Of a DNA stretch of 64,000 bases, positions 33,629 to 44,660 are shown piece by piece (position 1 is the first letter of the stretch; every line of letters starts with the position of its first letter). The translations under genes were made by a program, and so were the position numbers. The stretch lies in NCBI RefSeq assembly GCF_032452875.1, contig NC_083890.1:47192483-47256482 (forward strand), written 5' to 3'. The stretch comes from Bos javanicus. Lineage: Eukaryota; Chordata; Mammalia; Artiodactyla; Bovidae. The notes beneath the pieces were generated by a model. That model was not told the DNA's origin. It saw only the letters and a program-made list of their open reading frames with translations, and ran no database searches.

Positions 33629-34256
33629 ACACTCTGTCTTCTTTATCCACTCCTCCATAGATACACATTTAGGTTGCTTCCTTTTTTGGGCTATTGTAAA
33701 TTGCACTACATAAAATTAGGATGCACGTGTCTTTTCAAATTGTAGTTTTCTCTGGATATATGCATAGGCTTGGGATTACTGGATCATATAGTAGTTCTGT
33801 CTTTGGTTTTTTTAAGGACCTTCCATACTGTTCTCCATAATGGTTGTTCCAATTTACATTCCCCCTCAACAGTGTAGGAAGGCTCCCTTTCCTCCACACT
33901 CTCCAGCATTTATTATCTGTAGACTTTTTGATGATGGTCATTCTGACCAGTGTGAACCAATACCTCCCTGCAGTTTTGATTTCCATTTCTCTAATACTTA
34001 GTGATCTTGAGCATCTTTCATGTGCTTTTTGGCCATCCGTATATCTTTGGAGAAATGTCTGTTTAAATCTTCTGCCCATGTTTTGATTGTGCTGTTTTAT
34101 TTTTTTCACATGCATCTGAATGAATTGTCTGTATGCTTTGGAGATTAATCCCCTGTCAGCCGCTTCATTTGCAAGTATTTTCTGCCATCCTGTGGATTGT
34201 CTTTTTGTTTTGTTTACAGTTTCTTTTGCTGTGCAAAAACTTTTAAGTCTAGATCA

Positions 34257-34684
34257 TACTGTTTTTCACTACTCTAGGAGATGGATTATTCAAGACATTA
34301 GGAGCTAAAAATCTCTTGCCTCCCCATCCTCCCCCCCACCCCTTGACCTCCATCACCAAAGAGTGGTACCTGCCCCCTAGACAAAGCCCACCCTGTAGGT
34401 TTACTTGAGACCCTGCCCACTCATTCACTTGCCCCTTCATTCAATAGACCTTGTTCCCTTCATCTCTCTCTTTGACTTTTCCTCTTTTCAGGTTCCTCAT
34501 CCTCTGCATATAAGAATGCTCATTACTCTTGTCTTTAAAAAAAAAAAAAAAGTTTTTCTTTGCTTGCATCTATCAGAATCTTATCTCTCCAATTCTCAGC
34601 CTTTTAGAAGAACTAGTCAGCAATCTCAGATTTCTCTATAGTTCTAATTGCCTCAGTGTAATAGTAATACACCACATTATTGCA
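34257..34684. other. Unassigned spacer with poly(A)
   Basis: Pyrimidine-rich, with a 15-base A-run near 34537. No gene recognised. Confidence 0.5.
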
Positions 34685-34790
34685 ATCATCATGCACTATT
34701 AACTGAAGCCTACTGTCAGCCAAGAATTGTGCAAGAGATGTAGATGTAGAGATGAAGAAGACATACCTCTTATCTTCAAAGATGTTGTGA
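34685..34790 (-). repeat. Possible L2 LINE 3' fragment
   Basis: ACTGTCAGCCAAGAATTGTG followed by AGATGAAGAAGACATACCTC and a TATCTTCAAAG segment matches the antisense L2 3' order loosely. Confidence 0.45.
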
Positions 34791-36689
34791 TGAATTTGGA
34801 CTGATAGTGTATATCTACAAAACTCAATATCATCAATGATGACTCCTGCATTAAATGTCTTATAATTACAATAATTCACCCTAGGATTAAAAGTCCCTTG
34901 AATAAGTACAAGATCTGGAGTGATCACAGCCCAGGAGAATGTGATAGGCTTTACTTTTCAAACTCTCTGTATATATTTATAATATGTATGCTTATGTATA
35001 GCTTATTGTATATAAAATGCTTATTTTATCTGTCTCTATATGTATTATCTATCTATGCCTTGTCAGTATCTTCCATGTAGAATGCTTGCAAACCAGGTCC
35101 AGCTTTGAAGTAGACACTCTCAAGTTCTCAGAAAAACCTCAGTCACCCTTGTCCATCAACACCAGGCAGCGGGTTCCTCCTCTACTCTTCTAAGACAAAG
35201 CGTGTGTGAACATAATGCTCTGGATATGCGTAGAGACATGCATCCAGAAAATGGAATGGACTCTCACTAAATAGCCCTTGACAAGCAAGATATAAAGAAT
35301 TAAAAAAGAAATAAAAGGAAAGACTTTCTGCTGGTATTGTTTTACAAACTATCACAAAGATCTCTGTGTAAGAGTTAGGTTTGGAGTCACAGTGAAATTT
35401 CTCTGAAGATACCCATCTTTTGGAATAAAGTGTCAGGCCAATTTCAAATTCTTACATGATTATTGGCCAAAACAAAGCAAGCAAATTCATTTCCTTCATG
35501 GTGGAATGGAAATTTAGTTTATAGGAAATAAATCAAAACAATATCAAAATAATGTCTCCACTTCTTTGTAGAGAAACATGTTTCCCCAACATAGATCTTA
35601 TAAACATTGGCTGTGTACCTGGCTTTGAAAAGTAAATAATATAAGGAAACACCCATGTGCCATAATTTATCTCTTTCAAATATTAGCTTCAAATAGGAAT
35701 TTTAGGCAAACTATACATAAAAACATAAGGGCAAATTTTCTAATGATATACAACTATCACATAATATATTTAAAGAAATACAAAGAAGCACATATTACCA
35801 TATAATGATTAAATGATAAATTGAAGACATGCTCTTTTTCTCTTCCACTCAAATTTTCCAAACCATATATACATACTAACAAAGGTCATCTTTGTTGGAG
35901 GATGACTCTTTTTATTTTTTTCTTCTTTATATCTCTGTGTCTTGAAAATCTAGTTATCCTTTTAAAAAAAATACCTGCTAATGAGGATATGAGTCATCTC
36001 TGCTACAAGAAAAATAACCCTCCAATCTGAGTGGCCTTTAACAACTGTTCATTTTTCAATCATGCCAAATGTTAGAAGCTGAGGTTTTTGTGGTTCTTCT
36101 CCATACGATTTGAAGTTCTGGGCTGAGGGAGCACTCCGTATTTGGGACATAATGTTCTCACAGCAGAATTATAAAGCAAGTACATGGGCAAAAAGACCCA
36201 AAGGGCATCAAGTTTCTGCCCCACAAGTCGTCTGCCCACCTGCTCACTTGTCATTGGCAAAACAAGCCACACGGCCAAGGCCAACTTCTGGAGCCCACAA
36301 GAAGCTCAGACAGCCACATAGCAATGAATGAGTATGTATCTTTTTACTGGAAGATGTAATGATTACGGAATACAATAATACAATTACCAGGATATACAAC
36401 TATTCCATTCTAGGGGAATTTCCAGATAGAGTAAACTGAACTGATCAGAACGGGAACTTAAATAAAATTTATGTGTATATTTTCTATGCATAAAATGTAA
36501 AATATTTTCTAGCCAGCATAAGAACCCAAAATCCTGCTGGTTGTTTTAAAATATTTAAGGTTTACTGACATCTTTGAGAGCCTAAGTACGGATAGTCTTA
36601 TTCATCAATCTCAAAAGTGTAGTCTATCAACAATTCGATGAACTTAAATATTGGAATAGGAAGTTTAAATATATGTAAGTTGTTCAAAA
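34791..36689. other. Unassigned AT-rich stretch
   Basis: About 1.9 kb with no recognised repeat. Short ORFs only; many TATATA and AATAAA words as expected of AT-rich DNA. Confidence 0.5.
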
Positions 36690-37125
36690 TAACACCCTGT
36701 TCAGAGTTCGCAGTGGGTGATCTGGATGCTCAGTCTAGCCCTGTACGCCAAGATGCCAAACTTGACCTAATCCAAAAAGCACGTATTGAACGCCCTTTTC
36801 TCAAAAGGGCATCATGACACGTGATGGTGGGGCAGAGCTGGGTACCAAGGCCCCATTGAAGAACACCCCACACCTGGCAGAGAAAGGCCATCCCTCCCCA
36901 CCACAGAAGGTCACCACTCTGCTTTCATCACTGCCAACCATAAATACACTCATCAACCCAGAAGATGCTAAAGGGCCACCATCCAGGTGGACACCCTGGG
37001 GTGGGTCTTTGCCCGCTTTTTTAAGAACAAGACCACACAGGAGTAACCATCAAGTCCCAAGAGGCTAAGGCAGCCGGCGCTTGATTCAAGGAAGAAATAA
37101 ACAATGTGAGAGATGCCTAAATAAA
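36690..37125 (+). other. GC-richer block, possible processed pseudogene
   Basis: A block of clearly higher GC content inside AT-rich DNA, ending with two AATAAA words (37094 and 37121). One frame reads QSSPVRQDAKLDLIQKARIE before stops; another is open for 84 codons (36814-37068). This looks like decayed mRNA-derived sequence, but I do not recognise a parent gene and no poly(A) tail is visible. Confidence 0.3.
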
Positions 37126-38089
37126 CTCATTCTTAGAGCTTTGTTTTTTATTGGTTATATGGAAAAGCCATGGCTCCTGGTCTGTGTGACCTGGCTAGTT
37201 AGGAGGTGTGGAATGAAAATTAAATGACAAAAGAGGCATGATTATCAGTTTGGAAAATCATTTGCATCATTTTTAAACTACTTAGAACATGAACACTGGT
37301 GTAATTTGTAATAGAGCTGACAGGCCCAAGCTAGGATCTCTCTCTTTTTGTAAAAGAGTATCGAAGAACAACAACAAAAAGATGAGAGGAATGAGAAGAA
37401 AAGGGTTTTTTTTTTTTTTTTTCCTGTTTCTTAATCCTGCACTCTTTAAAGTTAAGATTGATTTAAGTATCATGCTCAGGATGGAAGAACACACAAATCT
37501 GAAGCTCCTCTCTATTTTCATAGCTTCAAGATGCTGCTAAATCTGCTGGCTGCAGTCTTATCACACAGTATCTCATTTTTAATTCGTTTATAATCTGTCA
37601 CAAGTTTTCACTCTGAGATGAGATCATAACGTGTCAGTCTGAAGTTTAAATGTTTAAAAATATTCCAGGTCATTTTGGATACAAACAACTGCAAGTGGCT
37701 GATTTCCTCTGGGCAGTTCAAGGGTCTGGTGAGAAGGGGCAGAAAGCATCTGACTTTGCATAGATACCCGTCAAAAGTGGAGGTTCTGCTCCACATACAT
37801 CATGGGTTCATACGACATATGTTCCCCAAGACTGGCTTACCTGGCCTTGAAGATTAGCCCGGGAATGTTTAAATCTGAGTGCTCTGGCAGTGGCTCCTCC
37901 GCTTTGCAAATTCGAATTTTGTACAATTGTTCTATCCTGGAGACAATGTCCAAAAGCAGATCACAGGCCAGTGAAACAAGGTTGGAAGGCAGAATTAAAG
38001 CAAATACTTTCGATCTCTGTTCATGTTACATCAGGGGTAAGTAAACATCAATATTTAGGGACCTGCCCAATAGTGAAGCAAATGAAAGA
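37126..38089. other. Unassigned spacer with poly(T)
   Basis: Contains a 17-base T-run at 37406-37422. No gene or named repeat recognised. Confidence 0.5.
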
Positions 38090-38305
38090 CAGTGTGTGCA
38101 TGCTAAGTCACTTCAGTCGTGTCTGACTCTTTGCGACCCCATGGACTGTACCCTGCCAGGCTCCTCTGTCCATGAGATTGTCCAAGCAAGAATACTGGAG
38201 TGGGTTGATATTCCCATCTCCAGGGGATCTTCCTGGTCCAGGGATCAAACCTGGGTCTCCTGCATTGCAGGCAGATTCTTTACCATCTGAGCCACCATGG
38301 AAGCC
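38090..38305 (-). mobile_element. Bov-tA SINE with target-site duplication
   Basis: Antisense copy from a GTGTGTGCATGCTAAGTCAC start to GAGCCACCATGGAAGCC. TGAAAGA occurs at 38083-38089 and 38306-38312. Confidence 0.94.
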
Positions 38306-38451
38306 TGAAAGAAAATATATGTATCAAGTATAAATATATTCAGCAGCTAATTTGAACTCCCTAGCTGAGCCATCCTAGACTTATGTATTGATACATTCTT
38401 GATCATCTTTAAGAACATAGATGATCATATGATGACAATTATGATGACAAT

Positions 38452-38635
38452 GTGTGTGTGCATGCTCAGTCGCTCAGTCATATCTGACTCTTTGCGACCC
38501 TAAGGACTGTAGCCTGCCAGACTCCTCTGTCCATAGGATTTCCCAGGCAAGAATACTGGAGTGGGCTGCCATTTCCTTCTCCAGGGGATTTTCCTGACCC
38601 AGGGATCTCTTGCATCTCCTGAACTGACAGGTGGA
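38452..38635 (-). mobile_element. Bov-tA SINE with target-site duplication
   Basis: Antisense copy from GTGTGTGCATGCTCAGTCGC to a CTGAACTGACAGGTGG end; the last part of the tRNA-like head is missing. ATGACAAT flanks it at 38444-38451 and 38636-38643. Confidence 0.93.
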
Positions 38636-38643
38636 ATGACAAT

Positions 38644-39649
38644 AAATCCAAGTATTTGCTACCACTGGACAGCTTCTTCCTCTGTCTTCTTGCCCTCCCC
38701 AAGCAAACCTTGAATGCACTGAAAAATCATAGATGTTGCTCGAGAAAGCATAAAGCTATCACACAGGAAAGGAGCTGGATGTATGCACAGGAATCCAAGT
38801 TTCAGTTCTTACACAGAAATTATTAGCTGAATGTTCATAAAATATTTGTTTTTTCTTTATGTCTTTAAGCCAATTTCTTAAACCAGAAGTATCAAACAAA
38901 ATTCTAAAGTATTTTCAGCTCTAAAAATATTGGTTTCTAAGATTCTAGACATTATTTCCTCCAGGAATTAAAAATATAAGGAAAATACTAAGATTTTACC
39001 AACAGAAATATAGGGAAATTTTATTTCTTTATTTGTAAATTGACCCATTCATTATTAAGGAAACAAGGATTAGGTAGCTGTGGTCACTGAGTTTCCTGAG
39101 CTCATCTCATTGTGGTCTATAATCCTTCACCTGTTCACTGCTGTGTTTCCATGACCAGCACAGTATCTGGTGTGCTTATAGTGTGTGGAATAAATAAGGC
39201 GTTCAAGGCATGAACAAACCCACCCCAGGAGAATGTCATCTTTATTCAGCAGATGTAAAAATCAGAAGAGAGCACAGCCATGGCAGTTTAATGATGAGGA
39301 GATATCAGTGCACCGGACTGTACCTTTTGATAAAATGAGATGCTTCAGACGACACCCAGGAGAGCTGACTTGACCTAGTACCTCATATAGGTTATGTCCA
39401 AAGACACTTCTTACATTTCTACTGACCTTTTGTGCCTCTGCACTCACAGCACATGGTCATCCGTGACCTGCTGTAGGAGGCGAAGAACCGAGGGGTAACA
39501 CCTGTCTGCAGATGCAGAGATGGGGACCCCTCTCCCCAGCCTGCAGCAAGCACTCAGCTCCCCTTCTCTGTGCAGTAACAGTCACACGGCTACTGCTTAA
39601 CTGAAAATCTGCCTTTTTTGAGTCTGCTTTCCATTTGAAGGTACATACT
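38644..39649. other. Unassigned spacer with a probable L2 end
   Basis: Mostly unrecognised. At 39105-39210 the order CTTCACCTGTTCACTGCTGT, CCATGACCAGCACAGTATCT, GGAATAAATAAGG fits a sense L2 3' end. Confidence 0.5.
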
Positions 39650-39659
39650 ACTAACACCC

Positions 39660-39802
39660 TGGAGAAGGAAATGGCAACCCACTCCAGTATTCGTGCCTGG
39701 AGAATCCCCACGGACAGAGGAGCCTGGCGGGCTACAGTCCATGGGATCGCAGAGTTGGATACGACTGAGCGACTAACACAGACACACACACACACACACA
39801 CT
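39660..39802 (+). mobile_element. Bov-A/Bov-tA fragment with (CA)n tail
   Basis: Sense piece starting at GGAGAAGGAAATGGCAACCC and ending at ACGACTGAGCGACTAACACA plus a CA run (39779-39802). It lacks the tRNA-like 5' part. ACTAACACCC borders both ends (39650-39659, 39803-39812). Confidence 0.93.
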
Positions 39803-39812
39803 ACTAACACCC

Positions 39813-40016
39813 AGGACTTCCCTGGTGGGTCAGACGGTAAAGAATCTGCCTGCAATGCAGGAGACATGGGTTCAATACTTGGGTCAGGAAGATCCCCTGG
39901 AGGAGGGCATGGCAACCCACTCCTGTATTCTTGTCTAAAGAACGCCATGGACAGAGGAGCCTGGCGAGTATAGTCCATGGGGTCACAGGTCACTAAGAGT
40001 CAGACACGACTGAGCA

Positions 40017-40047
<31 letters not shown>

Positions 40048-40056
40048 ACACATGTT
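39813..40056 (+). mobile_element. Bov-tA SINE with (CA)n tail
   Basis: Sense copy from AGGACTTCCCTGGTGGGTCA to ACACGACTGAGCAACACACA and a CA tail to about 40051. It too is bordered by ACTAACACCC (39803-39812, 40057-40066), so the same target word occurs three times around two tandem SINEs. Confidence 0.94.
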
Positions 40057-40066
40057 ACTAACACCC

Positions 40067-41426
40067 AATCCTCAACAGCACTCTCCTTTTTTTCACTATG
40101 CTCTCTAAGTTCAAGAGGTGAAATTCACTGTTCTTTTCTGTTTAAATGACAATCCACTTTTTATTTCTTGATCAAAAACTACACGAAGGTGACACGTTAA
40201 GCTCTGGTTGCCTGGATTCACAGTGGATGTCTTACAAGTCATATACATATATATATATATACACACATGTGTGTGCATATATATATGAATACATGTATTA
40301 TATGTCTCAATATGTAAAAAGAAGAAAGAGAAAAAGAAAGGAAAACTCAAAGAAAGAGGGAGGAAAAAATCTGTGTTTCAAGTAATGAGCATGTGCACCT
40401 TTTTGCCTCAGGCCTTCATACACAATTTAGCCAGGAAGCCAGGGTAGATCATGATTTAGCTTTTGACATCTCCTGCCTCCAGGCCAGGAGAGACTAATAC
40501 CGATTTCTGACTCTGAGCACGCCACAGGAAAAAAAGTGAGAGAGAGAGAGAGGCCTTTTATTGACTAAATGATAAAGAGGTTTGTAATGATAAATAACAG
40601 TCATTTTATTGTGGAATTCCCCAGAAAAGATGCATTCTGCTGTGTCTGAAGGAGCCTAAAAGCTGAGGTCGGTTCCCTCTGGAGCCGAACCTGTTAAACT
40701 CCAATTTTTACAGCTGGGAATGGGGGGTCACAAATTGTGGGGACCTCTGGCTATTAAAACTGCACGTGCACGCTGCATACCCCTGGTTGCAGCCTGTTTC
40801 AGGCTCAAGAAAAAGTACTGAACACTGGGTCCCGGGGTGACGGGTGGAGGCTGTGTCTGTCCATCAGTCTGCTGTCGGTCTGCCTGCGTCCCCTTCTCCT
40901 GCCTTGACACACTCAGATTCTGATGCAATTCCGCCGCCTCTGTGCTGGGGCTGCTGGAGGAATCACTGCCAGTTTTGATCGATAGTTTAATTGTAAACTT
41001 TGGGAACAATAATGGATAATTTGGCTTGAACCCTCCATTATGAGCAATGTTGTCCAGGAGAAAACCTTCGAAATTAAACAAGAGTTGGGCCACATTATTG
41101 CATTTGTACAACTCACCCAGAGTTAAATAAATTCCCCTTTACAAATGCTGTCTTGGCATCAATGGAGTTCAATAAACATAGGCCCGGGCAGAGAAGAAGA
41201 AAAGAAAATAGAAAAATAGACCTAAATTAAAACTATTTACTTACTCATTTCTTCTGAAAAAGTATTACTACCATCATCACCATTATCACTATCACTATTA
41301 CCACAATAATTCTTTAAAGGACCCTTAATAATGAAAAGTCCAAATAAGTGGACAAAGTGCTTTTTTCTGAGGAAGAGTTTTTAATGAAAATTTAAGTTAA
41401 TGAGATTAACAAAAGGCAGATGCAAC
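40067..41426. other. Unassigned stretch with TA/CA tract
   Basis: A TATATA/CACACA/GTGTGTG tract at 40241-40287 is the only clear repeat. The segment 40965-41150 has mixed composition and no simple repeats and could be conserved non-coding sequence. Confidence 0.5.
40241..40287. repeat. (TA)n/(CA)n microsatellite
   Basis: ATATATATATATACACACATG followed by TGTGTGCATATATATATG, a near-palindromic alternating purine-pyrimidine tract. Confidence 0.92.
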
Positions 41427-41428
41427 TT

Positions 41429-41655
41429 GGGAGGCCAGATAGCACATTGGTAAAGAATCCACCTGCCAGTGAAGGAGATGCAAGAGACGCCGGTTTGATC
41501 CCTGAGTTGGGAAGATCCCCTGGAGGAAGAAATGGCAATCCACTCCAGTATTCCTGCCTGGGCAATCCCATGGACAGAGGAGCCTAGCTCCTCTGAGTTG
41601 GACACTACTGGGCCAGAAAACAAACACACTCACACACACACACACACACACACAG
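41429..41655 (+). mobile_element. Bov-tA SINE with (CA)n tail
   Basis: Sense copy from GGAGGCCAGATAGCACATTG, through CCTGGAGGAAGAAATGGCAA, to a CA run (41631-41655). A deletion removes the GGGCTACAGTCCATGGGGTC block. Flanks share CAGATGCAA / CAGATGTAA. Confidence 0.92.
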
Positions 41656-42163
41656 ATGTAAAATAGTCATAGAAAAATACTAATCCTTAGAATACCTACA
41701 GCATTACTGACAGTCACAAAACAGATTTCTTAGAGAAATATACATTAGGACATCAGTTATTTCTTCTTAAAGAAATTGTGTAAGATAAAAGACCCAAACT
41801 AGCATGGGTATTGCTTAGTTACATTTGGACTTTAAAACTACAAGCCCCAAACCAGAATGTTCTCATGCCCGTGGGTATGAGACCCTCACTGGACCTTCAG
41901 AGGGGCTCTCCAAAGACAAACCCCCTCATCAACCCCAGAGACTCAAATGTCCGAGTGGAACCTCAGCTCCCAAGTTGGGTGGGGCTTATTGTGGTGCATT
42001 CCCCCATGGAAATATCCAGCAAGAGACTGAAAAAAAATATTATCGTGCAAATGGAGGGATCCTATAATATAGGGGTGAAAAACATGGAGGCTACGGAGAC
42101 CCCCTGATCCAAGGGCCCCTCCATGACTCATTCACCGCTTGACTCTGCTCTCTGTGCCTGAGT
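41656..42163. other. Unassigned spacer, LTR-like block
   Basis: 41800-42120 is GC-richer than its surroundings and has no recognised family. It could be part of an old LTR, but I see no defining ends. Confidence 0.35.
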
Positions 42164-42165
42164 TT

Positions 42166-42299
42166 ATGTATGTGCGTGTGTTTAGTCACTCAGTCATGTC
42201 CCACTCCTTGGGACCCTTTGGACAATAGGCCCTCAGGCTCCTCTGTTCATGGGATTTTTCAGGCAAGAATACTGGAGTGGGTTGCCCTTGCCTCCTCCA
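42166..42299 (-). mobile_element. Bov-tA SINE, truncated by BovB
   Basis: Antisense piece from GTGCGTGTGTTTAGTCACTC to GGGTTGCCCTTGCCTCCTCC. The tRNA-like part is missing and a BovB begins 10 bp later. Confidence 0.9.
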
Positions 42300-42305
42300 T
42301 GATTG

Positions 42306-43009
42306 ACTTTCAGTTCAGTTCAGTTCAGTTGCTCTTTGTGTGTCCAACTCTTTGCAATCCCATTAATTGCAGCACGCCAGGCCTCCCTGTCCATCACCAA
42401 CTCCCGGAGTTCACTCAGACTCACGTCCATCAAGTCAGTGATGCCATCCAGCCATCTCATCCTCTGTCGTCCCCTTCTCCTCCTGCCCCCAATCCCTCCC
42501 AGCATCAGACTCTTTTCCAATGAGTCAACTCTTCGCATGAGGTGGCCAAAGTACTGGAGTTTCAGCTTTAGCATCATTCCTTCCAAAGAACACCCAGGAC
42601 TGATCTCCTTTAGAATGGACTGGTTGGATCTCCTTGCAGTCCAAGGGACTCTCAAGAGTCTTCTCCAACACCACAGTTCAAAAGCATCAATTCTTCAGTG
42701 CTCAGCCTTCTTCACAGTCCAACTCTCACATCCATACATGACCACTGGAAAAACCATAGCCTTGACTAGACGGACCTTTGTTGGCAAAGTAATGTCTCTG
42801 CTTTTGAATATGCTATCTAGGTTGGTCATAACTTTTCTTTCAAGGAGTAAGTGTCTTTTAATTTCATGGCTGCAGTCACCATCTGCAGTGATTTTGGAGC
42901 CCAAAAAGATAAAGTCTGACACTCTTTCCACTGTTTTCCCCATCTATTTCCCATGAAGTGATGGGACCAGATGCCATGATCTTCGTTTTCTGAATGTTGA
43001 GCTTCTGGG
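42306..43009 (-). mobile_element. BovB 3' part, antisense
   Basis: The CAGTTCAGTTCAGTTCAGTT tail is at the left, then the C-terminal ORF2 region in reverse, ending at GTTTTCTGAATGTTGAGCTT. TGATTG occurs at 42300-42305 and 43010-43015, a possible 6-bp duplication. The minus-strand frames 42320-42655 and 42695-42943 are BovB C-terminus; the 217-codon plus-strand ORF here is only its antisense. Confidence 0.93.
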
Positions 43010-43015
43010 TGATTG

Positions 43016-44088
43016 TTATGATTAAAAATATATTTTTAACCAATAAGGTTTTCTTCTGGCCAGACTCTGAGGCAATGGTCCATTTCTTCTACCATGGCTC
43101 TGCGTGGTCCCTGGATTCCAGCTTACCCCACGTGCTCTGCCTCTCTGAATGGGGCTTGTGCCTGTGTTCATATTTCAGAGTTCCTATCCTGACCATATGC
43201 CCACTGTCTGTCTTTGCTTTTAAAAAAATAGAGACCTGGCTCGATCTTTCTAGAGTTCATGTCCCATGAATCTATGTGATATATAACTAATAATAAGATA
43301 AGGCAAACATGTTATAATTATCATCTTGGATAAGTAAAGGTGAAGACCCTTAGTGATCAATGCTAGAAATTCATGTGAAATATAAGGCTTCAAATGAAAA
43401 GAAGTACAATGAAAAACTGAATTATGTTCAGGGAGAGTCACCAAGATGGGAAAGAGTCTGGAAATTGTACTAAAGAAGGAGCCATTTTATAAAAATAAAG
43501 AAATAGAAGGAAATTTGGAAGAGAGTTTTTGACTATCTTAAAGGGCTGTGATGGGGAAAAGTACGTAGGTGTGATTATGGTCAGAACCAGTACCAATAAA
43601 AAGAAAGAAACCTTTTCAACACTTAGAGCATTAGCATCCATGAAAAATAGCTGACCTGGAAAGCAAAGACAGTCCCATTCTCAGAGACCACTTTCTGTAC
43701 CAGCACACAGGTTAGAGAGAAGAGTCTTATTTTAAAGAGAGGCATGGGATTAGATGCCCCCAACTGTCATTCTAACTCTCTGACTTTATGATCTGATCAT
43801 GCTTCAAGGAATTAGTGCCTTCGAGTGCTTTGTTGAGTCTCAGAAGCTAATACTATAAAATGGATTTGACATCTAGGGGCAAAGAGCATGCAAATATCCT
43901 ATCCATTTCTCAAATCCCAGCTATGGCTCAGGTGCAGAGGTAAGTTTTCTTCCTGAACCATCACAAGGTGAGGAGGGCAGAGGGGCAGCCTCATACATGA
44001 ACATCAAAACAAGAGCTTCTGACTCTGTAAAATGCTCCTTTATCCCTGGCAACTGTGAGCTCAAAAATATTATCATTTTCATTAAAAT
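43016..44088. other. Unassigned spacer
   Basis: No recognised repeat or gene in about 1 kb. Confidence 0.5.
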
Positions 44089-44660
44089 AATCTCACAGAC
44101 ATAGAAAACAAACTTATGGTTACCAAAGAGGTGGAGGTCGGGGAGATTGGGAGGTTGGGACAAACATATGTTCACTGCTGCTGCTGCTAAGTCGCTCAGT
44201 CGTGTCCGACTCTGTGCGACCCCATAGACGGCAGCCCACCAGGCTCCCCGTCCCTGGGATTCTCCAGGCAAGAACACTGCAGTGGGTTGCCATTTCCTTC
44301 TCCAATGCATGAAAGTGGAAAGTGAAAGGGAAGTCGCTCAGTCGTCTCTGACTCTTCGAGATCCCATGGACTGCAGCCCACCAGGCTCTTCTGTCCATGG
44401 GATTTTCCAAGCAAGAGTACTGGAGTGGGGTGCCATTGCCTTCTCCCATATATACACTTACTATATACAAAATTGATAATCAACATAGGTCAATCTACTC
44501 AATATTCTGTAAGAACCTATATGGGAAAAGAACCTGAAAAATAATAGATACATGTATAACGGAATCGCTTTGCTATACACCTGAAACTAACACAATCCCT
44601 GAAACTGTGCACAGCATTGTAAACCAACTCTAATATCAAACAAAATTCAAAAAATAACCT
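44089..44660 (+). mobile_element. L1 3' UTR, split by a Bov-A2
   Basis: Sense L1 3' end: AATCTCACAGACATAGAAAA, CTTATGGTTACCAAAGAGGT, then after the SINE AGATACATGTATAACGGAAT, TTGCTATACACCTGAAACTA and a CATTGTAAACCAACTCTAAT end. Typical of artiodactyl/carnivore L1 3' ends. Confidence 0.7.
44175..44447 (-). mobile_element. Bov-A2 SINE, dimer, antisense
   Basis: GCTGCTGCTGCTAAGTCGCT at the left, a first monomer, the TGCATGAAAGTGGAAAGTGA linker, a second monomer ending at GCCATTGCCTTCTCC. It inserted in an L1 3' UTR, and flanks share a CATAT..T.CACT pattern. Confidence 0.95.

Larger units (their letters stand above)
32725..34256 (-). mobile_element. L1 3' part, antisense, broken by two SINEs
   Basis: Antisense L1: AAAGTTTATTGGAGTACAGT at the 3' end, CAGAGTTCCCTGTGCTATAT-like sequence, CTTCACTTGGTGATAACGTC, TTCTCCATAATGGTTGTTCC, ACTCTCCAGCATTTATTATC and TGTCAGCCGCTTCATTTGCA. 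The minus-strand frame at 33735-34115 includes a LLYDPVIPSLCIYPEKTTI remnant of the ORF2 C-terminus. Bov-tA copies sit at 32936 and 33429. Confidence 0.85.

Noticed and set aside
39779..40051. CA runs read as independent microsatellites or Z-DNA sites
   Set aside because: They are the 3' tails of the two adjacent SINEs.
41800..42120. Possible LTR or endogenous retrovirus piece
   Set aside because: No TG...CA ends, primer binding site or polyprotein motif could be seen, so I left it unassigned.
42303..42956. 217-codon plus-strand ORF
   Set aside because: It is the antisense of the BovB C-terminal region; similar antisense frames (15045-15620, 10723-11199, 32130-32570) occur over every BovB copy, so the openness comes from repeat sequence.
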